Assembly (NCBI RefSeq): GCF_016909185.1
Contig: NZ_JAFBFH010000006.1
Location: 112,909 to 176,908 of the forward strand
Direction: 5' to 3'
DNA: 64,000 bases
From: Siminovitchia thermophila
Lineage (GTDB): Bacteria; Bacillota; Bacilli; Bacillales; Bacillaceae_C
The notes below the pieces were generated by a model. The model did not search any database, had not been told where the DNA came from, and saw only the letters and a list, made by a program, of their open reading frames with translations. This document shows positions 17,217 through 25,936 of this stretch, piece by piece. Position 1 is the stretch's first letter; each line of letters opens with the position of its first letter. Both the position numbers and the translations under genes were made by a program.

Positions 17217-17915
17217 ATGAATTCGGGGTTTGCAGGCTGGCTTGATTTATTTGTCAAAGTATTGGAGAAATTGCCGCTCACACTCCTGATGCTCGGCCTT
17301 TCTTTGTTTTTTTCCATCATTCTCGGGTTGGTAATCGCGGTCATCCGTATTCAGAAAAAGCCGATGTTGTATCAGTTGGCTACCTTTTATTTATCTTTCA
17401 CAAGGTGCACGCCGCTGCTCGTACAGCTTTTTCTCGTCTATTTTGGCCTGCCGCAATTACTGCTTGCTTTCCATATCGATATTAATAGTTGGGACCGGCT
17501 TGTCTTTCTTGTGATGGCCTTTTCTTTTCATACGGCCGCTTACTTGTCGGAAGTTTTCAGGTCCGCGTATCTTGCTGTCGGAGAGGACCAATTGGAAGCT
17601 GCTTACAGTGTCGGAATGAGCTATTCCCAGGCTTTAACAAGGATTGTTTTGCCGCAGGCGTTTGTCATTTCGTTGCCGAACCTCGGAAATAACATCATCG
17701 AGCTCCTGAAAGATACGTCACTCGCTTTTACGATTGGCATTATCGATATTATGGGGCAAGTGCGCATCATATTGGGAAACAACCATGGCATGGGAATGTT
17801 TCAAATCTATGTCGTCATTTCCCTCGTGTATTGGGGAACGTGCATCTTGATTGAAAGCGTGATTGGTTTTATGGAAAAACTGTTTAAAAAAGGGCGGGTT
17901 AGCTTATCTGAATAA
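17217..17915 (+). CDS. amino acid ABC transporter permease
   Basis: About 232 residues with five membrane helices of the HisM/GlnP type. The ATG at 17217 is preferred over 17211 because AGGTGGTG ends seven bases before it. The EAA loop that contacts the ATPase is EAAYSVGMSYSQALTRIVLP. The C-terminal permease core SLPNLGNNIIELLKDTSLAFT is typical. A GC-rich imperfect hairpin (around 17150-17178) separates it from the binding-protein gene and may set the ratio of the two products. It likely forms a heterodimer with the next gene product. Confidence 0.85.
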   Translation: MNSGFAGWLDLFVKVLEKLPLTLLMLGLSLFFSIILGLVIAVIRIQKKPMLYQLATFYLSFTRCTPLLVQLFLVYFGLPQLLLAFHIDINSWDRLVFLVMAFSFHTAAYLSEVFRSAYLAVGEDQLEAAYSVGMSYSQALTRIVLPQAFVISLPNLGNNIIELLKDTSLAFTIGIIDIMGQVRIILGNNHGMGMFQIYVVISLVYWGTCILIESVIGFMEKLFKKGRVSLSE

Positions 17916-17929
17916 AGGTAGTGATATGA

Positions 17930-18652
17930 ATGTCTATCATTAATTTGGAATTTGCTTTGGAACATGTTCCGGACGTATTGAAGGGTGTTCCTGTCATGCT
18001 GTCGATTGCGGTTGTCGCTATGGTGTTTGGCTCGATTTTTGGCTTGTTGATCGCTTTATGCAGAATTTATCGAGTTCCGGTGTTACATCGTTTTCTTATT
18101 TTGTACATTTCCTTTATAAGAGGCACGCCGCTCTTGGTTCAGCTGTATGTGTTTTTTTACGGTGTTCCCGTTCTCATAGATTACTTGAATGCGAAGTTCG
18201 GCCTGAACATGGATGCCCAAGGTATTTCACCGCTTATTTATGCGTTTATCAACTATACGCTTCATACGGCGGCGTATCAGGCGGAAATTTTCCGTTCTGC
18301 CATCAATGCGCTGAATGTTGGACAAATGGAAGCGGCCTATTCTGTTGGCATGACAACGGCACAAGGCTTGCGGAGGATTATACTGCCCCAAGCGTTTCTA
18401 GTCGCGCTTCCCAATTTAGGCAATACATTTATTAGTTTGATGAAGGCGACGTCGCTTGCCTTTGCCGTTAAAGTCGTGGAGATCATGGCGCTTGCTAAAA
18501 TTATTGCTAATGACGGTTATCGATTTCTGGAAATGTATGTAGTGGCATCCATTATTTATTGGGTCATCTGCCTGTTTTTTGAGGTTGTTTTCGCGAAGCT
18601 TGAAAAAAGAATGCGCCGCCACGAATCTCATTGGGATGCAAAATTGGCGTGA
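17930..18652 (+). CDS. amino acid ABC transporter permease (second subunit)
   Basis: 240 residues, homologous to the previous permease and separated from it by 14 bp, with AAGGTAGTG before the ATG. It has five helices; the EAA loop is EAAYSVGMTTAQGLRRIILP and the core is NLGNTFISLMKATSLAF. Two different permeases with a single ATPase and binding protein match the cystine-type TcyL/TcyM arrangement. It is the last gene of the cluster; no clear terminator follows within 100 bp. Confidence 0.85.
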   Translation: MSIINLEFALEHVPDVLKGVPVMLSIAVVAMVFGSIFGLLIALCRIYRVPVLHRFLILYISFIRGTPLLVQLYVFFYGVPVLIDYLNAKFGLNMDAQGISPLIYAFINYTLHTAAYQAEIFRSAINALNVGQMEAAYSVGMTTAQGLRRIILPQAFLVALPNLGNTFISLMKATSLAFAVKVVEIMALAKIIANDGYRFLEMYVVASIIYWVICLFFEVVFAKLEKRMRRHESHWDAKLA

Positions 18653-19083
18653 AGACTTTTTCGAAAGGGAAACGGATGGGGCCTTTTCCTATCTCATCGT
18701 TTTTAATAGAAGTGAAGCCTGATCCAGAAGCGAAATGGATTGCACCCTGTACCGATTTTCGCGCACAATGCCTGTTCGGCTAGACGATAGGCGTGCTCTT
18801 TTTTTTCCAAGTCGAACAGCCTTCTGCGATCAATATAGAGGGGCCGGGAAAGTCGGTGCAATTTGAAATTCCCGCGTTCTGGACGGCGCACAGCAAGATG
18901 ATCCAGACGAAGACAGAGGATCAGCACGATCTCGGTTTACATCGACAATCGGAAAAGACGCTTCATCTGTTTTGGGTTTCTTCATTATTCAATTATTGTT
19001 TCGTGGCGTAAAAAACCTAAGTGGCACTGGTCCGCAACTTCCCATAAATGAGGGCCTGCGTCAGAAAGGAGATCCCCCCAACT
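18653..19083. other. intergenic, no gene recognised
   Basis: About 430 bp without a supported gene. Short frames on both strands between 18700 and 18950 are unusually arginine-rich or broken by stops and may be debris of an old gene; I cannot assign them. Confidence 0.4.
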
Positions 19084-19125
19084 AAAAAAACAGTCGGTGG
19101 GAAGCACTTTGTTTTCTTCCGACTG
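19084..19125 (-). terminator. terminator of argJ
   Basis: Imperfect hairpin CAGTCGG..GGAAG / CTTCC-GACTG (19091-19125) followed on the minus strand by seven T (19084-19090), 33 bp past the argJ stop. Confidence 0.8.
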
Positions 19126-19157
19126 ATTGATGTTAGAGGTTTTTTAGGCGTCTCTTT

Positions 19158-20315
19158 TTACGTAGTATATTCTCCATTAATGCGCACATAATCATAGGAT
19201 AAGTCACATCCCCAACCGGTGGCGTTCCCTGGGCCTTGACCGAGAGAAACGAAAATCCCGATGTCGTTTCCTTTTAAGTACTTCGCCAACTCCTCCTGGT
19301 TGGGCGCTGTCGGTTCTCCATCCTTAAATACAATGAGATCACCAAATGAAACGGATACTTTGGCCGGATCAATAGTGAAATCCGCATTTCCAATCGTTGA
19401 AATAATCCTGCCCCAGTTCGGGTCGGCTCCAAAGATGGCTGTTTTGACAAGGGGAGAATTAATGATACCCTTGACCATTCTCTTAGCTTCGGATTCACTG
19501 TTGGCCCCTGACACGTTCACCTCTACAAGCTTAGTTGCTCCTTCCCCGTCACGGGCCAAGTCTTTGGCCAGGCTGATGAGCATAGCGGTCAATGCTTGTT
19601 CAAATTCATCAAGATCGACCGGGCCTGCCAGGCCATTGGCCATGATCGCCACCGTATCGCTCGTGCTCGTATCCCCATCAACTGAAACCATATTGAACGA
19701 TACATTCACCGCTCTTTTTAATATTTTTTGTAAATGTTCAGGAGCAATTTCGGCATCTGTCACAATATAACTGAGCATAGTCGCCATGTTCGGTTCAATC
19801 ATGCCGGACCCTTTGGCGATCGCGCATACAGTGGCATTGCCCACTTGCTCTTTACGGTATTTTGGGAAGGTGTCTGTCGTCATGATGGCTTCGGCTGATT
19901 TCTGTAGTGCCCCTTTTGTTAACTCCTGTTTCAAGCCGGGAATCCCTGCCAATATGTTTTTGACAGGTAGAGGGACTCCGATCACACCGGTGGAAGATGG
20001 TAAAATGTCTTCCGGATTGACGGCAAGCTCCTCCGCCAGAGTATCAATGATATGGTGGACATCTACGATGCCTTGTTGCCCGGTCGCTACATTGGCGTTT
20101 TTGCTGTTAATGACAAATGCTTGCAAATAACCATTTTTGATATGTTCTTTGCCTACAACGACAGGTGCTCCGCAAAATTGATTTTGGGTAAACATCGCAG
20201 CCGCCGCCGCGCGGACTTCGGAGTATATGACGGTGAAATCAAGTGTTTCATCTTTAATGCCCACATTTTTTGCGCAAGATAGAAATCCTTTCGGGAAGGT
20301 AAGTGGATTGTCCAT
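19158..20315 (-). CDS. argJ: glutamate N-acetyltransferase / ornithine acetyltransferase-like (ArgJ)
   Basis: 385 residues from the ATG at 20315, chosen because AGGAG sits a proper distance before it; the in-frame ATG at 20324 abuts that site. ArgJ moves the acetyl group from N-acetylornithine to glutamate in arginine biosynthesis. The self-cleavage site is clear: NMATML with threonine 179 as the nucleophile of the beta chain, preceded by PSSTGVIGVPLP and KGSGMIEPN. The protein is about 20 residues shorter than usual at the N-terminus, beginning directly at the TFPKGF segment. It stands alone, without argC, argB or argD, but faces a short N-acetylglutamate synthase gene, so it may be a paralogue rather than the main argJ. 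Confidence 0.85.
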   Translation of the reverse strand: MDNPLTFPKGFLSCAKNVGIKDETLDFTVIYSEVRAAAAAMFTQNQFCGAPVVVGKEHIKNGYLQAFVINSKNANVATGQQGIVDVHHIIDTLAEELAVNPEDILPSSTGVIGVPLPVKNILAGIPGLKQELTKGALQKSAEAIMTTDTFPKYRKEQVGNATVCAIAKGSGMIEPNMATMLSYIVTDAEIAPEHLQKILKRAVNVSFNMVSVDGDTSTSDTVAIMANGLAGPVDLDEFEQALTAMLISLAKDLARDGEGATKLVEVNVSGANSESEAKRMVKGIINSPLVKTAIFGADPNWGRIISTIGNADFTIDPAKVSVSFGDLIVFKDGEPTAPNQEELAKYLKGNDIGIFVSLGQGPGNATGWGCDLSYDYVRINGEYTT

Positions 20316-20405
20316 TAGAATCATCTCCTGCCTTATCTGTTTTTATTTATATTATACAATGGACAGACCTGAAAGAAAGGGATTTTTGAATAATTATTTA
20401 AAAAT

Positions 20406-20426
20406 GTGCATAAATATGAATAAATG
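20406..20426. promoter_or_regulatory. possible ArgR operator (ARG box)
   Basis: GTGCATAAATATGAATAAATG resembles the 18-bp ARG box, with half-sites TGCATA and TGAATA in an AT-rich core. It lies between the divergent argJ and synthase genes, just before the -35 region (TTGACT, about 20429) of the latter. Confidence 0.5.
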
Positions 20427-20488
20427 TATTGACTTTCACCTGTCGTTCAGTAAGATAAGTTATATATTAAATAAAAAGGTGATAATCA

Positions 20489-20944
20489 ATGATCGAAATC
20501 CGCAAAGCAACTTTGAAAGATATTGATCAAGTACATGATTTGGTGAATAAATATGCTAAAGAAGAATTACTGCTGCCAAGGACGCGCGAATCGCTCGTCA
20601 TCAACATCCAGTCTATTTTTGTGGCAAGTGAGGGTGGAGAGGTGCTTGGTGTTGCCTGCCTGGCCATTCTAGGTCAAGACCTTGCGGAAATTCGATCACT
20701 TGCTGTTTCCGAAAAAGCACAAGGCCGTGGAATAGGAAAGATGCTTGTCGAGAAAATTATAGAAGAAACGAAAAATATTGGTATCTCAAAGTTGATATCA
20801 TTGACATATCAAGTTGTCTTTTTTGAAAAATGCGGTTTTACAATCATCGAAAAAACGGAGATGCCCCAAAAGGTTTGGACCGATTGCATTCATTGTCCAA
20901 AATTTCCGGCATGCGATGAAGTAGCCATGGCCATCCATTTGTGA
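20489..20944 (+). CDS. GNAT N-acetyltransferase, short N-acetylglutamate synthase-like
   Basis: 151 residues forming a single GNAT domain. Motif A, which holds acetyl-CoA, is IRSLAVSEKAQGRGIGKMLV at about 69-88. The C-terminus has the cysteine pattern DCIHCPKFPACDE, seen in the short, stand-alone N-acetylglutamate synthases that lack the amino acid kinase domain. The enzyme would make N-acetylglutamate from glutamate and acetyl-CoA, the priming step of the ArgJ cycle, which fits its position back to back with argJ. GGTGAT precedes the ATG. The assignment rests on the C-terminal motif and the neighbour. Confidence 0.7.
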   Translation: MIEIRKATLKDIDQVHDLVNKYAKEELLLPRTRESLVINIQSIFVASEGGEVLGVACLAILGQDLAEIRSLAVSEKAQGRGIGKMLVEKIIEETKNIGISKLISLTYQVVFFEKCGFTIIEKTEMPQKVWTDCIHCPKFPACDEVAMAIHL

Positions 20945-20978
20945 TATTGTTCAAAAATTACATTAATATAAAACAACA

Positions 20979-21008
20979 TTGACAGATTCGTGAACTTATT
21001 GTTATAGT
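20979..21008 (+). promoter_or_regulatory. sigma-A promoter of the 21-kb leader
   Basis: TTGACA (20979-20984), spacer of 18, TATAGT (21003-21008). Confidence 0.7.
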
Positions 21009-21014
21009 ATTAAT

Positions 21015-21193
21015 CGTTATGTTATAAATAACGTTAAAACAATATAAACATAAGTTTAAGACTGTCAAATCTAACCAGACTTTGTTGAGAAAACGTAAAC
21101 AAAGCATTACGTAGATTTAGAGCCAGTAAACGATTGTAAATGATAGTAACACGTCTTGCGGATTATCCATTTACAGTAGTTGCTGGCTTTTTT
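21015..21193 (+). ncRNA. structured leader RNA with terminator, no intact gene behind it
   Basis: Two nested perfect stems, AAATCTA/TAGATTT (21067-21073 with 21112-21118) enclosing CTTTGTT/AACAAAG (21080-21086 with 21098-21104), are followed three bases later by a terminator: AGCCAG/CTGGCT (21121-21126 with 21183-21188) with inner GTAAATG/CATTTAC and six T. The layout is that of an attenuating leader or riboswitch, but no known class is recognised. The DNA that follows up to 22.2 kb holds no intact gene, so the leader seems to have outlived its target, or acts as a small RNA. Confidence 0.5.
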
Positions 21194-21195
21194 CA

Positions 21196-22185
21196 TTGGA
21201 AAACTTTTCTAACTGTATATCCTTTTCTCAACAAGACATGATGACCGATGAAAAAGAAGGTGACTGCGGGAAAGAAGAGTTCTGGAATAGAGGAAGAAAG
21301 CCGTCATCTATGTATCTGTCACCAGACCATATTTTGCCAATGGGAATCAGTCTTCATCAATGTAAAACAGGCCGGACAGGAGAAAGTAGCGAAAACGCAT
21401 TCGCCTTCATTCTGTATCCGCTTTTTCAGCATTCCCTCCGATTTGGAAAGAGTTTTCAGACGACTCCCTTTCAGCAGTGGTTTGCAAAGATAGCCGCGAA
21501 ATTTGGGAAAAAGCGCTATGATCCGCTTTGACTTGCTTTTAACAGTCGGATGCTTCGTAATATTGGGATCTTTTCAAAAAAAGACTGCTCCAATTTTTCG
21601 GCTTCTCTTTTTTATACCGAGAAGATCCCTAGCTTTCTCAAATGTGAAAACCCTTTAAGAGAAAAGTCATCGGGCCTGTTAGGGGTGAAGGCGGATTCAC
21701 CATTCCTTCTTACATTTTATGAAAGGCTTTACGGATAAAATGTTATCGGATTCATCTCTAGTGAAATGCAAACAGGCTTCTTCGTCTGGAAACTGTTTTC
21801 GATGGGGATTTGCGGTTGATCCAGATTGGGCACTCAGTGTTGGTAAAAAGAACGGGCATCCAATTCGGAAATAAATTTTCCGGAAATCAGATTGTACCGC
21901 GTTGCCCTGGCGGCAATAGGGGAAACGAAAGAAAGGCACTTCATTGAAGACGGTACGTTAGGACAGTACAAGCTTAAATCCTTTCATATCCAATAACTTA
22001 ACCGAAATACGGTGCATCGAACCGGCTGATCCATTTGTTCCATTGGGTTTGTTTACAGAAAAGCAATGCAAACTCTCCGGTAAACTGGAATGATTTTGTT
22101 AGTGCCTGTCTGTACTGTATGTTGTCGTTGAAAAGGATTGGACATTGGAAAAAGAAGTACAAATGACAAGAGAGAAATGATGTAG
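21196..22185 (+). other. decayed sequence without intact gene
   Basis: About 1 kb with only short, overlapping and broken frames. A plus-strand stretch near 21894-21990 reads ALAAIGETKERHFIEDGTLG and stops soon after, suggesting old coding DNA. No family is recognised. The dehydrogenase gene that follows has its own ribosome binding site (GGGAGAGAG). Confidence 0.4.
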
Positions 22186-22202
22186 ATGGGAGAGAGTACG
22201 TA

Positions 22203-23651
22203 ATGGAAAATTATCTTAACTTTATTGGCGGGGAATGGGTTGGTTCTGTTTCTGGAGAAAAGCACGAACATTATAACCCGGCGAAGCCAAATGAATGTAT
22301 CGGTTCAACTGAAGTCTCAACACCCGAAGATGTGAATAGAGCCATTAAAGCGGCAAAATCCGCTTTCAAAGGCTGGAAAGCAACTTCTTCGGTGGCAAGA
22401 GGAGAGATCCTTCGTAAAGCTGCTGATATTTTGGAAGAGCGGGCAGATGATATTGCCAAGTCAGCCACATTGGAAATGGGAAAACGCTTTATTGAAACAA
22501 AGGGAGAGGCCCTGCGCGGGGCATCCATTTTGCGATATTACGCACAGGAAGGGTACCGCAAAACCGGTGAAGTCCTACCCTCGGCAAACGCCGGATCGAC
22601 TTTGCTTGCACTGCGTGTTCCTGTAGGGGTAGTGGCAGCGATTACCCCGTGGAATTTTCCAATCGCCATTCCCATTTGGAAACTGGCTCCCGCACTCGTA
22701 TTTGGCAATCCTGTCGTCTGGAAGCCGGCACAGGAAACGGGTATCACTGCCGCTAAAATCGCCAAAGTCTTTGAAGAAGCGGGTCTTCCGGCAGGCGTAC
22801 TAAACCTTGTGTTGGGTAGAGGTTCTGTTATTGGAGAAGTCATGACAGAGCATGAAGATGTAACGGCTATTACGTTTACTGGCTCAAACGCGGTTGGGCA
22901 AACAATCGCGCAACAGGCAACGGCAAACGGCAAGAAATATCAATTGGAGCTTGGGGGCAAAAACCCGGCGGTTGTACTTGCGGATGCCAATTTGGATCTT
23001 GCCGCTCGTCTCGTCGTAGAAGGGGCAATGAAACAAACAGGTCAACGTTGTACAGCGACTAGCAGAGTATATGTTGAAGCACCTGTTCATGATCAATTCG
23101 TTGAAAAAGTAATTGAACAAGCAAAGCAAATCAAAATCGGCGACGGTTTACAAGAGGAATACACGATGGGGCCTGTTGCTTCCAAAAAACAGTTCGATAC
23201 CGTTACAGGTTACATCCAAAAAGGGAAAGAAGAAGGCGCCACGCTTTTATACGGCGGTGAAGCGCTTGACATCAATGGCGGTTACTATATCGAACCAACG
23301 ATCTTTGGTGATGTTACTCATGAAATGACAATTGCCAAAGAGGAAATTTTTGGGCCGGTTGTGGCAGTCATGAAAGTGGCCGATTATGAAGAGGCTCTTG
23401 AAAAAGCAAATGATACGATTTACGGATTAAGCGCAGCGATCTTCACCACAAATCTGGAAAAAGCATTTCATTTTATCGAACACAGTGAAGTGGGAATGGT
23501 GCAAATAAACGGAGAGACTGGCGGTGCTGAGCCACAGGCTCCGTTTGGGGGAACGAAAGCTTCCGGCCAAGGACCAAAAGAACAGGGACAGGCTGCGGCT
23601 GAATTCTTTACAACAAATAAAACGGTAACTTTTAACCCATTCGCGAAGTAA
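22203..23651 (+). CDS. aldehyde dehydrogenase (semialdehyde dehydrogenase, YcbD/GabD/DavD-like)
   Basis: 482 residues, NAD(P)-dependent aldehyde dehydrogenase. The catalytic cysteine is in GQRCTATSRVYV, the general-base glutamate in LELGGKNPAVVL, and the proton-relay asparagine in TPWNFPIA. The C-terminal PFGGTKASGQGPKEQG is characteristic of 2-oxoglutarate-semialdehyde and related dehydrogenases (YcbD). It oxidises a semialdehyde to a dicarboxylic acid in the cytoplasm. With an L-2-hydroxyglutarate oxidase and a glutarate hydroxylase encoded nearby, glutarate semialdehyde to glutarate is the attractive reaction; 2-oxoglutarate semialdehyde or succinate semialdehyde remain possible. Confidence 0.85.
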   Translation: MENYLNFIGGEWVGSVSGEKHEHYNPAKPNECIGSTEVSTPEDVNRAIKAAKSAFKGWKATSSVARGEILRKAADILEERADDIAKSATLEMGKRFIETKGEALRGASILRYYAQEGYRKTGEVLPSANAGSTLLALRVPVGVVAAITPWNFPIAIPIWKLAPALVFGNPVVWKPAQETGITAAKIAKVFEEAGLPAGVLNLVLGRGSVIGEVMTEHEDVTAITFTGSNAVGQTIAQQATANGKKYQLELGGKNPAVVLADANLDLAARLVVEGAMKQTGQRCTATSRVYVEAPVHDQFVEKVIEQAKQIKIGDGLQEEYTMGPVASKKQFDTVTGYIQKGKEEGATLLYGGEALDINGGYYIEPTIFGDVTHEMTIAKEEIFGPVVAVMKVADYEEALEKANDTIYGLSAAIFTTNLEKAFHFIEHSEVGMVQINGETGGAEPQAPFGGTKASGQGPKEQGQAAAEFFTTNKTVTFNPFAK

Positions 23652-23661
23652 TAACATCTTC

Positions 23662-23691
23662 TCTGCTGAAAGCGGACGGTCTTTCAGCAGA
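23662..23691 (+). terminator. intergenic hairpin between dehydrogenase and permease
   Basis: Perfect 11-bp stem TCTGCTGAAAG / CTTTCAGCAGA with an 8-base loop, 11 bp after the dehydrogenase stop. It lacks a T-run, so it may reduce rather than stop transcription into the permease gene. Confidence 0.5.
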
Positions 23692-23722
23692 ATCTCTTAT
23701 AAATGAATAAAGGAGAAAGGTA

Positions 23723-25120
23723 ATGCAAAAAGATCGAAATATTGAAAAGGTTTTATCTCGTTGGGATGTTCTGTTTTTAGCCTTTGGCGCGATGATTGGT
23801 TGGGGCTGGGTCGTGTTATCCGGAGAGTGGATTCTTGGAGCCGGTACGGTTGGAGCGATGATCGCATTTGTCGCAGGAGGCGTCCTCGTTATATTTGTTG
23901 GTCTGACTTATGCGGAACTCGCATCTTCCATGCCTACGACAGGCGGAGCGCTTATATATGTTTTAAGGGGTATTGGTCCTAAAACTTCCTTTACAGCTTC
24001 ATGGATGCTCGCACTCGGTTACATTTCGGTTGTAGCATTTGAAGCGGTGGCACTGCCTACCGTGATCGAATATATTTTTCCAAACTATAAAGTAGGTTTC
24101 ATGTATACGATTAATGGTTATGATGTATATCTTTCCTGGGTTCTTGTAGGTGTGGTCGGTTCCATCTTTGTGACAATTGTAAACTATCTCGGCATCAAAT
24201 CCGCCGCCTTTTTACAAATGGTACTGACGATTATTATCGCTATTATTGGATTAATGCTCATTTTTGGTGGTGCTTTTAACGGTGAAGTTTCCAATGCCGA
24301 GCCGCTATTCATTGGCGGAATGAGCGGGATCATGGTCGTTGCGATTATGACGCCATTTATGTTTGTCGGTTTTGATGTGATTCCGCAAACAGCCGAAGAA
24401 ATGAACGTTCCCGCCAGGTCAATTGGGAAAATTTTAATTGTATCTGTTGTAATGGCCGTTATTTGGTATGTTGCCATTATATTTGCGGTTGGGTTGGGCC
24501 TTGATCATAGTACCCTGGCCAATTCTACACTTCCGACGGCTGATGCAATGGCCAAATTGTTTGGAAGCGACATCTTTGGCATTATATTGATACTCGGAGG
24601 AATTGCGGGTATTATTACGAGTTGGAACGCGTTTATTATCGGAGGAAGCCGGATTTTGTATGCGATGGCTGAAAAGAAGATGATCCCATCTTGGTTTGGC
24701 AAGCTTCATCCCAAACACGGAACACCGGTAAACGCTGTCTTATTTATCGGTACTTTGGCGACAGTAAGCCCGCTGCTTGGACGGCCCATGCTTGTCTGGC
24801 TTGTGGACGCGGGTGGACTTGCTATTGTTATTGCTTATTTGCTGGCTGCGGTGGCTTTTGTTCAGCTCCGCAAAAACGAACCGGAGATGGAGAGGCCCTT
24901 TAAAGCCGGAAAGTCAAGCATTGTCGGGTGGCTGGCCGTTCTTATGAGTATTTTCTTCGTTATTCTATACATGCCCGGAATGCCGGCGGCTCTCATTTGG
25001 CCATATGAATGGGTTATTTTTGCCGGTTGGGCGCTTCTCGGTTTCTTGCTCATGTTGTCCATGAGAAAAAATTTTTCATCCGGTGAAATCCGGTATCAAC
25101 ACAACAAAAAAATAGGATAG
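23723..25120 (+). CDS. APC family amino acid permease
   Basis: 465 residues, about 12 helices. The helix 1 signature FGAMIGWGWVVLSGEW is the APC substrate-binding stretch; the loop QTAEEMNVPARSIGKIL and SRILYAMAEKKMIPSWFGKLHPKHGTP are typical of the family. It starts after AGGAGAAAGG and ends at a strong terminator. Its position between the semialdehyde dehydrogenase gene and the GntR/LhgO pair suggests import of an amino acid whose breakdown gives glutarate, such as lysine or 5-aminovalerate, much as GabP sits in the E. coli csiD cluster. The substrate is inference. Confidence 0.8.
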   Translation: MQKDRNIEKVLSRWDVLFLAFGAMIGWGWVVLSGEWILGAGTVGAMIAFVAGGVLVIFVGLTYAELASSMPTTGGALIYVLRGIGPKTSFTASWMLALGYISVVAFEAVALPTVIEYIFPNYKVGFMYTINGYDVYLSWVLVGVVGSIFVTIVNYLGIKSAAFLQMVLTIIIAIIGLMLIFGGAFNGEVSNAEPLFIGGMSGIMVVAIMTPFMFVGFDVIPQTAEEMNVPARSIGKILIVSVVMAVIWYVAIIFAVGLGLDHSTLANSTLPTADAMAKLFGSDIFGIILILGGIAGIITSWNAFIIGGSRILYAMAEKKMIPSWFGKLHPKHGTPVNAVLFIGTLATVSPLLGRPMLVWLVDAGGLAIVIAYLLAAVAFVQLRKNEPEMERPFKAGKSSIVGWLAVLMSIFFVILYMPGMPAALIWPYEWVIFAGWALLGFLLMLSMRKNFSSGEIRYQHNKKIG

Positions 25121-25136
25121 TCGTACAAAGTGAAAT

Positions 25137-25171
25137 GAATCCAATTTGACTAAGATTGGATTCATTTTTTT
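25137..25171 (+). terminator. terminator of the permease gene
   Basis: GAATCCAAT / ATTGGATTC (25137-25145 with 25155-25163) followed by A and seven T. Confidence 0.9.
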
Positions 25172-25184
25172 GTAAAAATCCTCA

Positions 25185-25213
25185 TTGAAACCGTTAAACT
25201 TCTATGATAAACT
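25185..25213 (+). promoter_or_regulatory. sigma-A promoter of the GntR-LhgO operon
   Basis: TTGAAA (25185-25190), 17-base spacer, TAAACT (25208-25213), just downstream of the preceding terminator. Confidence 0.55.
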
Positions 25214-25249
25214 ATGAATTGTATCCAAAACAAAGAGAGGTGGATATCA

Positions 25250-25915
25250 TTGCCGAGCGATGCCACGTCAAATAAATCGACGATTGTCAAAAACGTCACG
25301 AAGCGGCTTAGAAAAGCCATTTTGGATGGTACGTTAAAAGAAGGCGATCGTTTAATCCAGGAGGAATGGGCAGAACGTCTCAAGGTAAGCAGGATGCCCA
25401 TACGTGAAGCATTGACGCAACTCCAAATTGAAGGATTAGTCGAGCTTGTTCCGCATAAAGGAGCAGTCGTTACACCGATTACAAAAGACAATATAGAAGA
25501 AATATATCACCTTCGCTCCATGCTTGAGGGATTGGCGGTGGAAAAGTCTCTTCCTTATTTAACCGAGGAAGATAAACAGCATTTATATGATATTTTAATT
25601 CAAATGGAGACACTCGAGTTAACAGATGAAACAAATGATCAATATATCCAACTGAATGCATCCTTCCATCAGACACTCAGAAGCGGCTGTCCGTGGCCCC
25701 GCGTTCAGAAAATGGTCGAAATGTTGGGGATTTCACCAATCGCCCCCAATTTATTAATCGACTACTATCAGGAAACGCAAAGGGAACATCGCCTTATATA
25801 TGAAGCGGCGTTACGGGGAGATCCTGCTGAGCTAAGGGCTGCGGTGGAGTATCATATTTTGCGGACAAAAAATAATTTGATCAAGTGCATGGAACACATG
25901 AAAAAACATACTTAA
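25250..25915 (+). CDS. GntR family transcriptional regulator (FadR-type)
   Basis: 221 residues from the TTG at 25250, which has AGAGGTGG at a good distance; an ATG at 25214 in the same frame lies too close to the promoter. The winged helix at the N-terminus reads RLIQEEWAERLKVSRMPIREAL, with the usual IEGLVELVPHKGAVV wing. The C-terminal all-helical FCD domain carries the ligand site, with EIYHLRSMLEGLA and the histidine-rich NASFHQTL and EHRLIYEAAL. It is 21 bp upstream of the LhgO gene and probably regulates it. In E. coli the glutarate genes csiD-lhgO are repressed by a GntR-type protein (GlaR/CsiR), so glutarate is a candidate ligand. Confidence 0.8.
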   Translation: MPSDATSNKSTIVKNVTKRLRKAILDGTLKEGDRLIQEEWAERLKVSRMPIREALTQLQIEGLVELVPHKGAVVTPITKDNIEEIYHLRSMLEGLAVEKSLPYLTEEDKQHLYDILIQMETLELTDETNDQYIQLNASFHQTLRSGCPWPRVQKMVEMLGISPIAPNLLIDYYQETQREHRLIYEAALRGDPAELRAAVEYHILRTKNNLIKCMEHMKKHT

Positions 25916-25936
25916 CTTGAACGGGGGTATAAAAAT

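Noticed and set aside
18703..19011. Short frames on both strands in the 18.7-19.0 kb gap
   Set aside because: No start signals, unusual composition and no recognisable family; kept only as possible debris.
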